From Tritonibacter scottomollicae (GTDB lineage Bacteria; Pseudomonadota; Alphaproteobacteria; Rhodobacterales; Rhodobacteraceae), in contig NZ_PVUF01000001.1 in the NCBI RefSeq assembly GCF_003003215.1, positions 620,001-684,000 of the forward strand: a stretch of DNA of 64,000 nucleotides, given 5' to 3'. The notes beneath the pieces are model-generated. The model did not search any database. It was given only the letters and a program-made list of their open reading frames with translations, and was not told the origin of the DNA. A program made the position numbers and the translations under genes. Numbering within the stretch: position 1 is the stretch's first letter; every line of letters starts with the position of its first letter. This document shows positions 55,366 to 63,474 of this stretch, piece after piece.

Positions 55366-56888
55366 CAGCAGAAGTGTCCCATAGTTTCCTGCTCGACGGC
55401 GCTGTCGAGTGGTCCGAAATTGCAACTGCGCTGGGCGATCTGCGGCTGGAGTTCGATACGGAGGACACGTCACTGGCCTTCTGCATGCTGGATTGTCACG
55501 ATCAACTGCTGCGAAAGTCCGGCCGCGTTTTGCTGGAGTTCGACGATAGTCTCACGATGTTGGCTGCCGGCACGCCACCACAGCGTCAGGCCACCGCCGA
55601 GGCCGCAAGGTTCCCCGCCGATCTGCCCGAGGGGCCGGTCAAGCGCCTGACGGAGGCGACATTCCCACTGCGCTGCTTCCTGGCGATGGCCAGCGGCACG
55701 CTCCACCGAAACAGCCTGCGGGTGGTGGATGAGGAGGCCAAGACCCATCTGCGCGGCGAGATCCTGACCGTCGGCAGTGACGCGGGCCACGTCACGCTGG
55801 TGACCTTGTCGCCCCTGCGCGGCTATACCCGTGCCCCGGTCCGGCTGGGTGCCGCGCTTTTGGCCCATGGGGCCGGGCCGCTGGAGGCCGAACACATCTT
55901 CACCACACTGGCGCCGAATGTGCCGCGCTATCTGGCTAAGCCCAAGATGAGGTTCAGCGGCCATGAGACCGCCTTTGACGTAGCGGTGGAGACGATCCGC
56001 AATTACATCGCCGTGGCCCGCGCCAATGAGGCCGGCGTGATCGGCGACCTCGACACCGAGTTTCTGCATGACTACCGGGTGGCCCTGCGCAAGGTGCGTT
56101 CGGTGCTGAGCCTGTTCAAAGGCGTCTTTGGCTCTGTGCAGACGGCAGAGCTGAAGGCGGCATTTTCGGACCTGATGGCGCCGACGGGGCGGGTGCGCGA
56201 CCTAGATGTCTATCTGATGGACCGCGCCGCCTATGACGAGCTGGTGCCTGAGCAACTGCGCCCGGGTCTGTCGGTGATGTTCGACGCCTTTGCCGCGGAA
56301 CGGGACGGGGCGCAGGCAAAGCTCGTCAAGCACCTGAAAAGCAAGGGCTATCAGAAAAAGATCTCGGCACTGGAAGAACAGTTCGCCCATCCCGATGGTT
56401 TTGTGCGTGGTGAGGCGGGCGGCCTCAGCGCGGAGGTTTACGCCCGCAAGTTGGTGTGGAAGAGCTATCGCAAGATCTGCAAGATCGCCGCCCATATTGG
56501 TGACGACACCGTGGATGAGGACGTTCACGAATTGCGCATCGCCTGCAAGAAATTCCGCTACCTGCTGGAGTTCTTCGCGCCGCTGTTCCCGGGCAAGAGT
56601 GCCAAGCGCCTGATCAAGCGGATGAAGGCGCTGCAGGATACCCTCGGGGTCTTCAATGATTGTTCTGTGCAGAAGGACTCTCTGGCCACATTCATGTCCA
56701 CGCACCCTGCCGTCACCGGTGCCAGGGGGCTGGAGGCGGCGCAAAGCATCGGCGCGCTGATCGCCATCCTCGACCAGCGCCAGCGGGCAGAGCGGGCGCG
56801 GGTGATGACGTATTTCGATCAGTTCTACAGTGCCGAGACCCGCGCCGAGATCAAGACGCTGTGTCAGCGTAAGGGAGCCGCCGCATGA
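55362..56888 (+). CDS. CHAD-domain protein with degenerate N-terminal CYTH-like domain
   Basis: A 508-residue protein. Residues about 200-490 are a CHAD helical domain with conserved histidines at 201 (FSGHETAF), 236 (FLHDYRVALRKVRSVLSLF) and 389 (VHELRIACKKFRYLLEFF). CHAD domains bind polyphosphate and are reported on polyphosphate granules. Residues 1-190 follow the strand order of a CYTH domain (FDTEDTSLAF, FPADLPEGPVKRLTEATFPL, VTLVTLSPLRGYTRAPV). The catalytic ExExK is lost (AEVSHSFLL) and the ExE is lost too, so that part is probably a non-catalytic scaffold or binding fold. Coupled by 4-nt overlaps to both neighbours. Confidence 0.88.
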   Translation: MTAEVSHSFLLDGAVEWSEIATALGDLRLEFDTEDTSLAFCMLDCHDQLLRKSGRVLLEFDDSLTMLAAGTPPQRQATAEAARFPADLPEGPVKRLTEATFPLRCFLAMASGTLHRNSLRVVDEEAKTHLRGEILTVGSDAGHVTLVTLSPLRGYTRAPVRLGAALLAHGAGPLEAEHIFTTLAPNVPRYLAKPKMRFSGHETAFDVAVETIRNYIAVARANEAGVIGDLDTEFLHDYRVALRKVRSVLSLFKGVFGSVQTAELKAAFSDLMAPTGRVRDLDVYLMDRAAYDELVPEQLRPGLSVMFDAFAAERDGAQAKLVKHLKSKGYQKKISALEEQFAHPDGFVRGEAGGLSAEVYARKLVWKSYRKICKIAAHIGDDTVDEDVHELRIACKKFRYLLEFFAPLFPGKSAKRLIKRMKALQDTLGVFNDCSVQKDSLATFMSTHPAVTGARGLEAAQSIGALIAILDQRQRAERARVMTYFDQFYSAETRAEIKTLCQRKGAAA

Positions 56889-57667
56889 AGATTATCGCCT
56901 GCTACAGCAACAAGGGCGGTGTCGGCAAAACCGCCGCGGCCGTCAATCTTGCCTATGCCTATGCGCAGTCCGGCGCACGTACCCTGCTGTGCGATCTCGA
57001 CCCGCAGGGCGCGTCGAGCTTTTATTTCCGGGTGAAGCCCTCGAAGAAGCTGAAGGACACGCAGTTCTTCGAGGATGTGGACCGCTTCGCCCGTGCGATC
57101 CGAGGCAGCGACTACGAGAACCTCGACATCCTGCCCGCCAACCTGACCTTCCGCGACTTTGACGTGTTCCTGTCGCGGATGAAGAACAGTCGCTCGCGCC
57201 TGAAAAAGGCGCTGAAAGCGGTGGATGGCGATTATGACGTGATCATTCTGGATTGCCCGCCCAACATCTCCTCGCTGTCGGAGGCCGTGTTCAAGGCCGC
57301 CGACAGGGTGGTGGTGCCGGTGATCCCGACCACCCTCTCCGAACGCAGCTTCGAACAGCTGTTTGCGTTCTTCAAGGAAAGCGGGCTGAAGACTGCAAAG
57401 CTGCTGGCCTTCTTCTCCATGGTGCAGGGGCGCAAGACCCTGCATGGCGAGACGATGGCGCGGCTGCGTGACAGCTATGGCAAACTGTTCCTGACCACGG
57501 AGCTGCCGTTTTCCACCGATGTGGAGAAGATGGGCGTGCATCGTGAGCCGGCGCTGTGCTTTGCAAAGACGCGCCCGGCGGGCAGGGCCTATCTGGCGCT
57601 GTTCGACGAGGTGAACGCCCATGTGTCGGTGGGGAAGACAGCTGTGAGAGCAAAGGGATCGCCATGA
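56885..57667 (+). CDS. ParA/MinD-family P-loop ATPase
   Basis: A 260-residue deviant-Walker ATPase. The signature KGGVGKT (residues 10-16, with signature Lys10) is intact, the Walker A' motif is LLCDLDPQG (D37, D39) and Walker B is YDVIILDCPPNIS (D123). Such ATPases dimerise on ATP, bind the nucleoid and position plasmids, carboxysomes, chemoreceptor arrays and other cargo. No parB or parS is nearby, and the gene is embedded between CHAD and CYTH genes. Cargo other than DNA, here polyphosphate bodies, is inferred. Confidence 0.9.
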   Translation: MKIIACYSNKGGVGKTAAAVNLAYAYAQSGARTLLCDLDPQGASSFYFRVKPSKKLKDTQFFEDVDRFARAIRGSDYENLDILPANLTFRDFDVFLSRMKNSRSRLKKALKAVDGDYDVIILDCPPNISSLSEAVFKAADRVVVPVIPTTLSERSFEQLFAFFKESGLKTAKLLAFFSMVQGRKTLHGETMARLRDSYGKLFLTTELPFSTDVEKMGVHREPALCFAKTRPAGRAYLALFDEVNAHVSVGKTAVRAKGSP

Positions 57668-58137
57668 AAGAGATCGAACGGAAGTACCTGGTTGCGGAGC
57701 GCCCCGATCTGACCGCAGCCACGGCGACACCGGTCAAGCAAGGCTATCTGACAGCGTTGGAGGACAGCACCGAACTGCGCCTGCGCCAGAAGGGGGAACG
57801 GTTCTTCCTCACCCAGAAGGGCGGCGCGGGCCGGGTGCGCGAAGAGCGCGAGGCGGAGATCACCCGGACGGTCTATGAGACCTTCTGGCCCGGTACCGAG
57901 GGGCGGCGGCTGGAAAAGACCCGCTGGACCGGCGTGCTGGCGGATGGCTGGGGGTATGAGTTCGACATTTTCGAGGGCACACTGGCACCATTGCAGATGG
58001 TTGAGGTGGAGTTCGCCGATGAGGCTGCGGCGGAGGCCTTCGTGCCGCCCGAATGGTTCGGGCGCGAGGTGACTGAGGACAAGCGGTTCGGCAACAAGTC
58101 CCTCGCGGTGCATGGCCTGCCGGAGGGCGCTGTCTGA
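57664..58137 (+). CDS. CYTH-domain inorganic triphosphatase
   Basis: A 157-residue tunnel-fold enzyme with the intact ExExK motif (EIERKYLV, residues 3-7). Other active-site strands are TELRLRQKGERFFLTQK, REEREAEI, MVEVEFAD and TEDKRFGNKSLA. Length and blocks closely match the Nitrosomonas CYTH inorganic tripolyphosphatase group (TEGRR-EKTR, APLQMVEVEF). It probably hydrolyses tripolyphosphate to pyrophosphate and phosphate. Adenylate cyclase (class IV) is a less likely alternative. Its ATG overlaps the ParA-type stop by 4 nt. Confidence 0.9.
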   Translation: MKEIERKYLVAERPDLTAATATPVKQGYLTALEDSTELRLRQKGERFFLTQKGGAGRVREEREAEITRTVYETFWPGTEGRRLEKTRWTGVLADGWGYEFDIFEGTLAPLQMVEVEFADEAAAEAFVPPEWFGREVTEDKRFGNKSLAVHGLPEGAV

Positions 58138-58244
58138 GCCGCGCCTGAGCCCGGGGGGGCGCGCCGAAATCAGACCGTTGGAGGTCGGGCAGGGGAAGCT
58201 CCCGCCCCCGCGCAGTCCCTTGCTGACGCAAGACCCCGCTTGGG

Positions 58245-58314
58245 GTTGGGCCGGGCAGCCTGTCCTGCGGACAGGCTGCGGCGCCGGACCGTCAGGTCCG
58301 GCGCCATGCCCAAC
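58245..58314. other. Three-way-junction-like structured element
   Basis: An outer stem (GTTGGGC 58245-58251 / GCCCAAC 58308-58314) encloses two perfect hairpins. These are CAGCCTGTCC-TGC-GGACAGGCTG (58256-58278) and GGCGCCGGACC-GTCA-GGTCCGGCGCC (58280-58305). It lies in the gap between the CYTH gene and the convergent cobF gene. It may be a strong bidirectional 3' end, a mobile palindromic element or a structured RNA. The rest of 58138-58415 shows no gene. Confidence 0.5.
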
Positions 58315-58415
58315 GGGAGCGGTTGTGCCTCTGGCACGGCCAGCGACGGGCGGGAGGCCCCCGCTGATGAGGACACGCGTCGCGGCCAGGCCGAGCGAGC
58401 GGTCAGGTCAGGTGA

Positions 58416-59180
58416 TTAGGTCAGACGCTTTAACAGGTAGATATCCATGATCCAGCCGTGATCGGCGCGGGCGCTGGCGCGTGTGGCGAGGATCTCCGCC
58501 TGCACCTCGGACAGGCGCCCGGCAATGTTGATCTCATTCTCCATGCCCGCATAGGCAGACCAATGGATCATCACCTCTTCGGGCACTTCAAGGCTTTGGA
58601 ATGAGCAATCCCCGTCGAGCATGATCACCAGCGTGTCGCAGCCCTCGGGCCAGCCGTGATCGCGCAGGCGTCGCCCGGTGGTGATCTGCACCGGCGCGCC
58701 AATGCCGTTCAGCGGCACGCCGTGGGCGGCCGTCAGTGCCTGGATCGAGGTGATGCCCGGTATCACCTGCATTTGCATCCCCACCCGCGCGCGCAGACGC
58801 TCGGCAATTCGCATGGTGCTGTCATAGAGCGACGGATCCCCCCAGACCAGAAACCCCACGCGTCCCCCCTTCGGCAGATGCGCCGCCATGGTCGCCTGCC
58901 AGACCTCGGCAATCGCGTCATGCCAGTCATCCACTCGCTGGCGATAATCGGCGGTGGCTGGATCTCGCACCGGCAGGTCGAATTCGACGATCTTCGGCGG
59001 CTGCGCGACCCCCGCCAGCACCTCGGCGCAGATCGCCTGACGCAGCCCGGCAAGGTCATCCTTACCTGCACCCTTGTTGGGGATCAGGATCAGATCCTGC
59101 GCGCCGAGCGCTTCCACCGCCTGCAACGTCAGATGCTTGGGGTTGCCGGTGCCGATACCGATCAGGCTGAGGTGGAGCAT
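58416..59180 (-). CDS. cobF: Precorrin-6A synthase (deacetylating)
   Basis: CobF methylates C1 and removes the acetate in aerobic cobalamin synthesis. The 254-residue SAM-dependent methyltransferase has LSLIGIGTGNPKHLTLQAVEA, GFLVWGDPSLYDSTMRI and VIPGITSIQALTAAHGVPLN. ATG 59180 (MLHLSLIG) is preferred to the TTG at 59189. It is the last gene of the riboswitch-led unit starting with cbtB. Confidence 0.95.
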   Translation of the reverse strand: MLHLSLIGIGTGNPKHLTLQAVEALGAQDLILIPNKGAGKDDLAGLRQAICAEVLAGVAQPPKIVEFDLPVRDPATADYRQRVDDWHDAIAEVWQATMAAHLPKGGRVGFLVWGDPSLYDSTMRIAERLRARVGMQMQVIPGITSIQALTAAHGVPLNGIGAPVQITTGRRLRDHGWPEGCDTLVIMLDGDCSFQSLEVPEEVMIHWSAYAGMENEINIAGRLSEVQAEILATRASARADHGWIMDIYLLKRLT

Positions 59181-59278
59181 GGGGCGCAATCTCTCAAGAA
59201 TAAATGGGCGGACAGATCTGCCCCGGTCTTGGTGCCGTGTCCGGTGCAGGTCAAGGGCATGGTCTCAGGAGCGCATCA

Positions 59279-59776
59279 TCAGCGCGTGTCCACGGTCACC
59301 GCAGCCTCGACCGGGCTGCCGTCAACCGCGATAACCCCGTGGCTGTTGGAGTTCAACGAGACCTTCACTTCCACCTCACCCTCGGGCAGCGTGCCGATAT
59401 GCATCCAGCGGCCATAGAGCCGCCCGATCTTTTCGCCGTTGACATAGACATGGGCGTGGCCTTCGCCCTCCAAATCAGCGCCGGAGGCGTTTTCGGGCGC
59501 AAAGCGGAAGTTCTGCGGCATCGCGTGCAGGTTCCAGCCCGACATCGGATCGGGGGTCAGTGCGATTTCCAGCGCCGGGGCCTCCGGGCCAGCGGCGATA
59601 TCGACCATGGCGGAGTGATCATGTGCGGCCATCTCGGCCTGACCGCCGCCGCCGTGATGGGCGGGGTCGCCGTGGTCGTGGCCATCAAAGGTCACGCCAT
59701 TTCCGGCGGCGGTGACAAAGCCGATGCCGCCGCCAAAGACAAGACCGATGGCAAACAGGGCGAGCGAACGGGACAT
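59279..59776 (-). CDS. His-rich exported protein in the cobalt/cobalamin cluster
   Basis: A 165-residue protein with an N-terminal signal or anchor (LALFAIGLVFGGGIGFVTAA). A histidine-rich linker follows (GHDHGDPAHHGGGG and AAHDHSAM), then a ~90-residue domain with IALTPDPMSGWNLHAMPQ, GHAHVYVNGEKIGRLYGRWM and a C-terminal beta-rich end. I do not recognise the domain. Placement between cbtA and cobF behind a cobalamin riboswitch suggests periplasmic cobalt (or other divalent metal) binding. ATG 59776 has GGAAG 6 nt upstream. Confidence 0.8.
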   Translation of the reverse strand: MSRSLALFAIGLVFGGGIGFVTAAGNGVTFDGHDHGDPAHHGGGGQAEMAAHDHSAMVDIAAGPEAPALEIALTPDPMSGWNLHAMPQNFRFAPENASGADLEGEGHAHVYVNGEKIGRLYGRWMHIGTLPEGEVEVKVSLNSNSHGVIAVDGSPVEAAVTVDTR

Positions 59777-59847
59777 GGGGTCTTCCTTCAATATGGAAAT
59801 CCCCGCCGGGCGCGATGTGCGCGGCGGGGATCATCAGGCGTTCTGGG

Positions 59848-60546
59848 TCACGCTGCAGCTGCGTCGCGGGCGGACTCGGTCTGCCAGAAATAGGCGGCAA
59901 AGGCGCCCAGCAGCACCCAGGCGGCCATGCCGATGCCAAAGGCCCGCGCGGCAAACAGCGCCCCGATCTCGGTCGGCACCGGGCCGGTGAACGTATCGGG
60001 CTCCGGCGCGCCGATCACATGCGGGGCGATCAACAGCAGCGCCGGCACCACGTAGGAGACCAGATTGCCGCCAAAGGCGATCAGCCACATGGCAATGCCG
60101 GCGGTCGCAACGGTGGCTACCCACCAGATCTGACGCGCGCCCACATCGGCGGCGGCGACGCCGGGCACTTCGGGGGCCAGGGTGAAGCCGGGCGCGAAGT
60201 GAAAGGCGACAAAGCCTGCAATCCCCCAGATGATGCCGTGGCGTGCGGTGACCACATGGCCCTGACGCTCCGCCTGCGACATCAGCGCCACCAGAACCAG
60301 CGCGTAGCCGGTGTAGGTCAGCATGGTGAAGAGGATGCTCAGCAGGTTGCGCATTGGCTCGTCGAACAGGCCCGGCAGTTCGGGATGGGCACTGACGGGA
60401 TCACCGCCGAAATGCACCAGCGCGCCGGTCTCATAAAGTTCGGCATGCAACAGCACCGGCTGCACGAAGAAAAGCTGCAGCAGGGCGACGATCAGCCCCG
60501 CTGCAGCGCCAGCGAACAACGCGCTGGTCAGAATACGTGTGAGCAT
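59848..60546 (-). CDS. cbtA: CbtA-type cobalt transport protein
   Basis: A 232-residue membrane protein with about five helices (for example ILTSALFAGAAAGLIVALLQ and WLIAFGGNLVSYVVPALLLI). CbtA together with the small CbtB is a predicted cobalt uptake system found with B12 riboswitches. Start ATG 60546. It follows cbtB after 4 bp. Confidence 0.9.
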   Translation of the reverse strand: MLTRILTSALFAGAAAGLIVALLQLFFVQPVLLHAELYETGALVHFGGDPVSAHPELPGLFDEPMRNLLSILFTMLTYTGYALVLVALMSQAERQGHVVTARHGIIWGIAGFVAFHFAPGFTLAPEVPGVAAADVGARQIWWVATVATAGIAMWLIAFGGNLVSYVVPALLLIAPHVIGAPEPDTFTGPVPTEIGALFAARAFGIGMAAWVLLGAFAAYFWQTESARDAAAA

Positions 60547-60550
60547 GGTC

Positions 60551-60721
60551 TTAGTGGCAGGGAAAGCCGGTGGCATGGCGCACGTCATGTGCCGCATCAT
60601 GCAGGGTCGAGGCCTGCACATGGCCGGTCACGGTGATGATGCCGAGACCCAGAACCACGGCAAAAAGCGCCGGGATGATGCTGGAGACGGATGTGGTCGA
60701 GGTAAGCGTCTTGGTCGTCAT
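60551..60721 (-). CDS. cbtB: CbtB-type cobalt transport protein (small)
   Basis: A 56-residue protein with one membrane helix (IIPALFAVVLGLGIITVTG) and the conserved C-terminal histidine tail STLHDAAHDVRHATGFPCH, the CbtB hallmark that probably binds Co2+. It starts at ATG 60721 (MTTKTLTS) directly downstream of the cobalamin riboswitch. It is easily missed because of its size. Confidence 0.88.
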   Translation of the reverse strand: MTTKTLTSTTSVSSIIPALFAVVLGLGIITVTGHVQASTLHDAAHDVRHATGFPCH

Positions 60722-60773
60722 GTGTGTGTCCTCCGTGCCGTCACACCCGACGGCAGACATAAAGTTCTCGTTC

Positions 60774-60962
60774 CATACGGCCGGTCTCCTGACTCGCGGG
60801 TCACGGCGATCATCCTCCTTCCCGGCACGCAGGCCAGTGGGTTCAGAATGTCGCTCGCCGCTCACAGTCGCGGGGGCGGTTGGGGCTTCGGCGCCGCGAT
60901 TGGGTCCGCCGTTCCTCATTCCCGTTTCAGTCCCGATGCTTTGCATCATCAGACACCGTATG
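60774..60962 (-). ncRNA. Cobalamin riboswitch
   Basis: On the minus strand, upstream of cbtB: the P1 helix CATACGG...CCGTATG (60956-60962 / 60774-60780), the conserved AAACGGGAA segment, CCACTGGCC (about 60831-60839) and the B12 box GAGTCAGGAGACCGGCC (60779-60795). The length is about 190 nt. It should repress cbtB-cbtA-His-rich-cobF when adenosylcobalamin is plentiful, probably by hiding the cbtB ribosome site, 52 nt downstream. Confidence 0.92.
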
Positions 60963-61085
60963 TATCTGTTGTGCCTTGCGCGCTTTGCTCCGGTCAAGCG
61001 TGAATACGCCACCGGAGGCGCTGTTCGCGGCAGTTCTGTGATCTTCAGGGGGCTTGCGGAGGGCGGATAGCCTCTGGTGATGCGG

Positions 61086-61421
61086 TCAGGGCAGCTCTGC
61101 GGGGATGCGGGCAATGGCCTTGAACCGCAGCTCACCCAGCGGCCTTGCATCCTCTAGCGTGCCATCGGCGCTGCTGGCATAGAGGCGCAGGAACGTCAGA
61201 ATATCGGGCAGATCCGCTGATGTGATCTCGCCAAACAGATAGGCGGTCTTGCCGCTCTGGCGGATCGCCAGGGTCTGCGGGCGGTCGCAGCCCGACATGC
61301 AGTCGACCTGCTGTAGCGTCGCGCTCAGCCCCGCCGCCGTCAGCGCCGCCGAGATCTGCCTTGGCAGCTCCGGGTCGGCAGTGCTGCAGCTGCGGCAAAG
61401 CGTGAGCGTCGGCTGCGTCAT
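61086..61421 (-). CDS. DUF1636 metal-binding protein
   Basis: A 111-residue protein of DUF1636. Cysteines in LTLCRSCS and VDCMSGCDRPQTLAI suggest an iron-sulfur or metal site like thioredoxin-like ferredoxins. It is often found in cobalamin clusters, perhaps in metal handling. Its start overlaps the cobA stop by 4 nt. It ends 120 bp before the riboswitch. Confidence 0.88.
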   Translation of the reverse strand: MTQPTLTLCRSCSTADPELPRQISAALTAAGLSATLQQVDCMSGCDRPQTLAIRQSGKTAYLFGEITSADLPDILTFLRLYASSADGTLEDARPLGELRFKAIARIPAELP

Positions 61422-62149
61422 GCGGGCGCGTCTTCATCCGCCAGCGGACCGTAAAGGATCAGCACCGGCGCGGCGCTGTCGATGCGCTCCAGCAGCTCAG
61501 GCAGCGCCTGCACCGTGGTGCGGTGCAGGCGCTGCGCCGGGGTGGAGACCCCGAGGGCCACCAGCGCCGGCGTGTCCTGCGGCAGGCCTTCGTCCAACAG
61601 CAGCGCCAGCATCGACGCAAAGGTGCGTTTGCCCATATAGACCACCGTGGTGGCCTCCGGATCGGCAAGGGCGGCGAGGTTCATGTGATCCGGCAGCCCG
61701 CCGGTCACGTCATGGCCGGTGATGAACTGCAACCGCCGTGCGGTCAGCCGCCGCGTCAGCGGAATGCCCGCCGCCGCTGCTGCGGCCGAGGCGGCGGTGA
61801 CGCCAGGGATGATCTCGTATTTGATGCCAGCGGCGCGCAGGGCGGTCAGCTCTTCCTCCAAGCGGCCAAAGACGCCGCTGTCGCCGGATTTCAGCCGCAC
61901 GACCTGGGCGCCGGATTGCGCATATTCCACCAGCAGTTTGCTGACGTGGTCCTGTTTCGGCGAGGGGCGTCCAGCGCGTTTCCCGACCCCCACCAGATCC
62001 GCATCCGCATGGGCGTGGTTCAGGATCGGCCCCGAGGACAGATCGTCAAACAGCACCGCATCCGCCGCCTCCAGCCGTTTTACGGCCTTCACCGTCAACA
62101 GCTCCGGATCACCGGGACCGGAGGAAACAAAGCTGACAAAGCCACTCAT
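61418..62149 (-). CDS. cobA: Uroporphyrinogen-III C-methyltransferase
   Basis: CobA methylates uroporphyrinogen III at C2 and C7 to precorrin-2. The 243 residues carry SSGPGDPELLTVKAVKRLE, LKSGDSGVFGRLEEEL, EIIPGVTAASAAAAAAGIPL and YMGKRTFASMLALLL. It lacks the CysG ferrochelatase domain. Overlaps cobB by 4 nt. Confidence 0.95.
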   Translation of the reverse strand: MSGFVSFVSSGPGDPELLTVKAVKRLEAADAVLFDDLSSGPILNHAHADADLVGVGKRAGRPSPKQDHVSKLLVEYAQSGAQVVRLKSGDSGVFGRLEEELTALRAAGIKYEIIPGVTAASAAAAAAGIPLTRRLTARRLQFITGHDVTGGLPDHMNLAALADPEATTVVYMGKRTFASMLALLLDEGLPQDTPALVALGVSTPAQRLHRTTVQALPELLERIDSAAPVLILYGPLADEDAPA

Positions 62150-63474
62150 GCGCGCTCTCCCTCATGCTCTGCGGTGATCAGATGGAAGAAGGTGCCGGTG
62201 ACGTTGCCATTGATCGAACCGGTCTCCGGCACCGGGTTGCCATCCGCATCCATCACCCGGGCCAGCGGTGCATCGGGTTCATCCAGAATGGTGGAGTAAT
62301 GGAACTCATGCCCGCGCAGGAAATCCCCTGCGTCAAAGCCCGGCATGCCTGCCTGCAGCTCCGCCCGCCGATAGCCGAGGTGGAACTTGCGCTTCTCATA
62401 GGACGTCACCAACCCCAAGAGCCCGGCCATCTGGTGCCGGGTGCCCGCCTTGTCGATCAGCGCCGCGCCAAGCGCCATGTAGCCGCCGCATTCGCCATGC
62501 ACCGGCTTGGTCTGCGCATGTTTCTGCAGGCCTGCGCGCCATGTCTCCGCTGCTGCCAGCGCCGCGCCGTGCAATTCTGGATAGCCGCCGGGCAGCCAGA
62601 CCAGATCGGCGTCCGGGGCGGGGGGCTCGTTGTTCAGGGGCGAAAATGGCAGGATTTCGGCCCCGGCGGCGCGCCAGCCTTCCAGCAGATGCGGATAGGT
62701 AAAGGAAAACGCTGCATCCCGCGCCAGTGCGATCCGCTGTGCCGGCGGTTTTGGCAAGGCCCGCGGGGCAGGGGCCGCAGCTGTGCTGGCCACCGCGCGG
62801 ATCGCGTCAAGGTCGACGTTGTCGCGCAGGAAGGCCGCATAGCCCGCAATCGCCGCCTCAAGATCGGGATGCTCCACCGCCTGAATGAGGCCAAGGTGTC
62901 GTTCGGGCAGCGTAAGATCGCCGCGCCGGGGCAGCGCGCCCAGCACCTTGACGCCCGCGCGCTCCATCCCCAGCCGGGTCAGCCGTTCGTGGCGCGGACT
63001 GGCCACCCGGTTCAGGATTACCCCGGCAAAGGGCAGGTCCGGGTTGTACATCTTGAACCCAAGCGCGGTGGCGGCAGCAGATTGCGCCTGCCCGCCCACG
63101 TCGATCACCAGCACCACCGGCCAGCCCATCCTGAGCGCGGTCTCGGCCGAGGAGCCAAAGCCCGATTGCCCGCGGGTGGCAACGCCGTCGAACAGCCCCA
63201 TGGACCCTTCGCCGATGCAGATATCCGCGCCGGTGGCCTGGGTGGTGACGGCATCGAGCAGCCCGCTGTCCATCGCCCAGGTATCAAGGTTGAAGGACGC
63301 GCGCCCGGCGGCGGCGAGGTGAAAGGCCGGGTCGATATAGTCCGGTCCGCTCTTGAACGGCTGCACCGTGAGACCGTCCTCGGCCAATGCGCGCAACAGG
63401 CCCAGCATCACCGTGGTCTTGCCGGTGCCGGACGAGGGGGCAGAGATCATCAGGCCTTTGGGGAAATTGGTCAT
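62146..63474 (-). CDS. cobB: Cobyrinic acid a,c-diamide synthase
   Basis: CobB amidates the a and c side chains using glutamine and ATP. The 442-residue protein has the P-loop SSGTGKTTVMLGLLRAL, DAITTQ-type magnesium site and a C-terminal glutaminase with nucleophile Cys in VHGECGGYMALGAALIDKAG, plus KFHLGYRRAEL and RGHEFHYST. Placed with cobA and cobM it supports the aerobic pathway. Confidence 0.95.
   Translation of the reverse strand: MTNFPKGLMISAPSSGTGKTTVMLGLLRALAEDGLTVQPFKSGPDYIDPAFHLAAAGRASFNLDTWAMDSGLLDAVTTQATGADICIGEGSMGLFDGVATRGQSGFGSSAETALRMGWPVVLVIDVGGQAQSAAATALGFKMYNPDLPFAGVILNRVASPRHERLTRLGMERAGVKVLGALPRRGDLTLPERHLGLIQAVEHPDLEAAIAGYAAFLRDNVDLDAIRAVASTAAAPAPRALPKPPAQRIALARDAAFSFTYPHLLEGWRAAGAEILPFSPLNNEPPAPDADLVWLPGGYPELHGAALAAAETWRAGLQKHAQTKPVHGECGGYMALGAALIDKAGTRHQMAGLLGLVTSYEKRKFHLGYRRAELQAGMPGFDAGDFLRGHEFHYSTILDEPDAPLARVMDADGNPVPETGSINGNVTGTFFHLITAEHEGERA

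Noticed and set aside
56885-57667. Chromosome or plasmid partition parA
   Set aside because: No parB gene or parS-like repeats adjoin it, no replication genes are present, and it is locked between CHAD and CYTH genes by 4-nt overlaps.
57664-58137. Class IV adenylate cyclase
   Set aside because: The short length and the EIERK, TEGRR and EVTEDKRF blocks fit inorganic triphosphatases of the CYTH family better.
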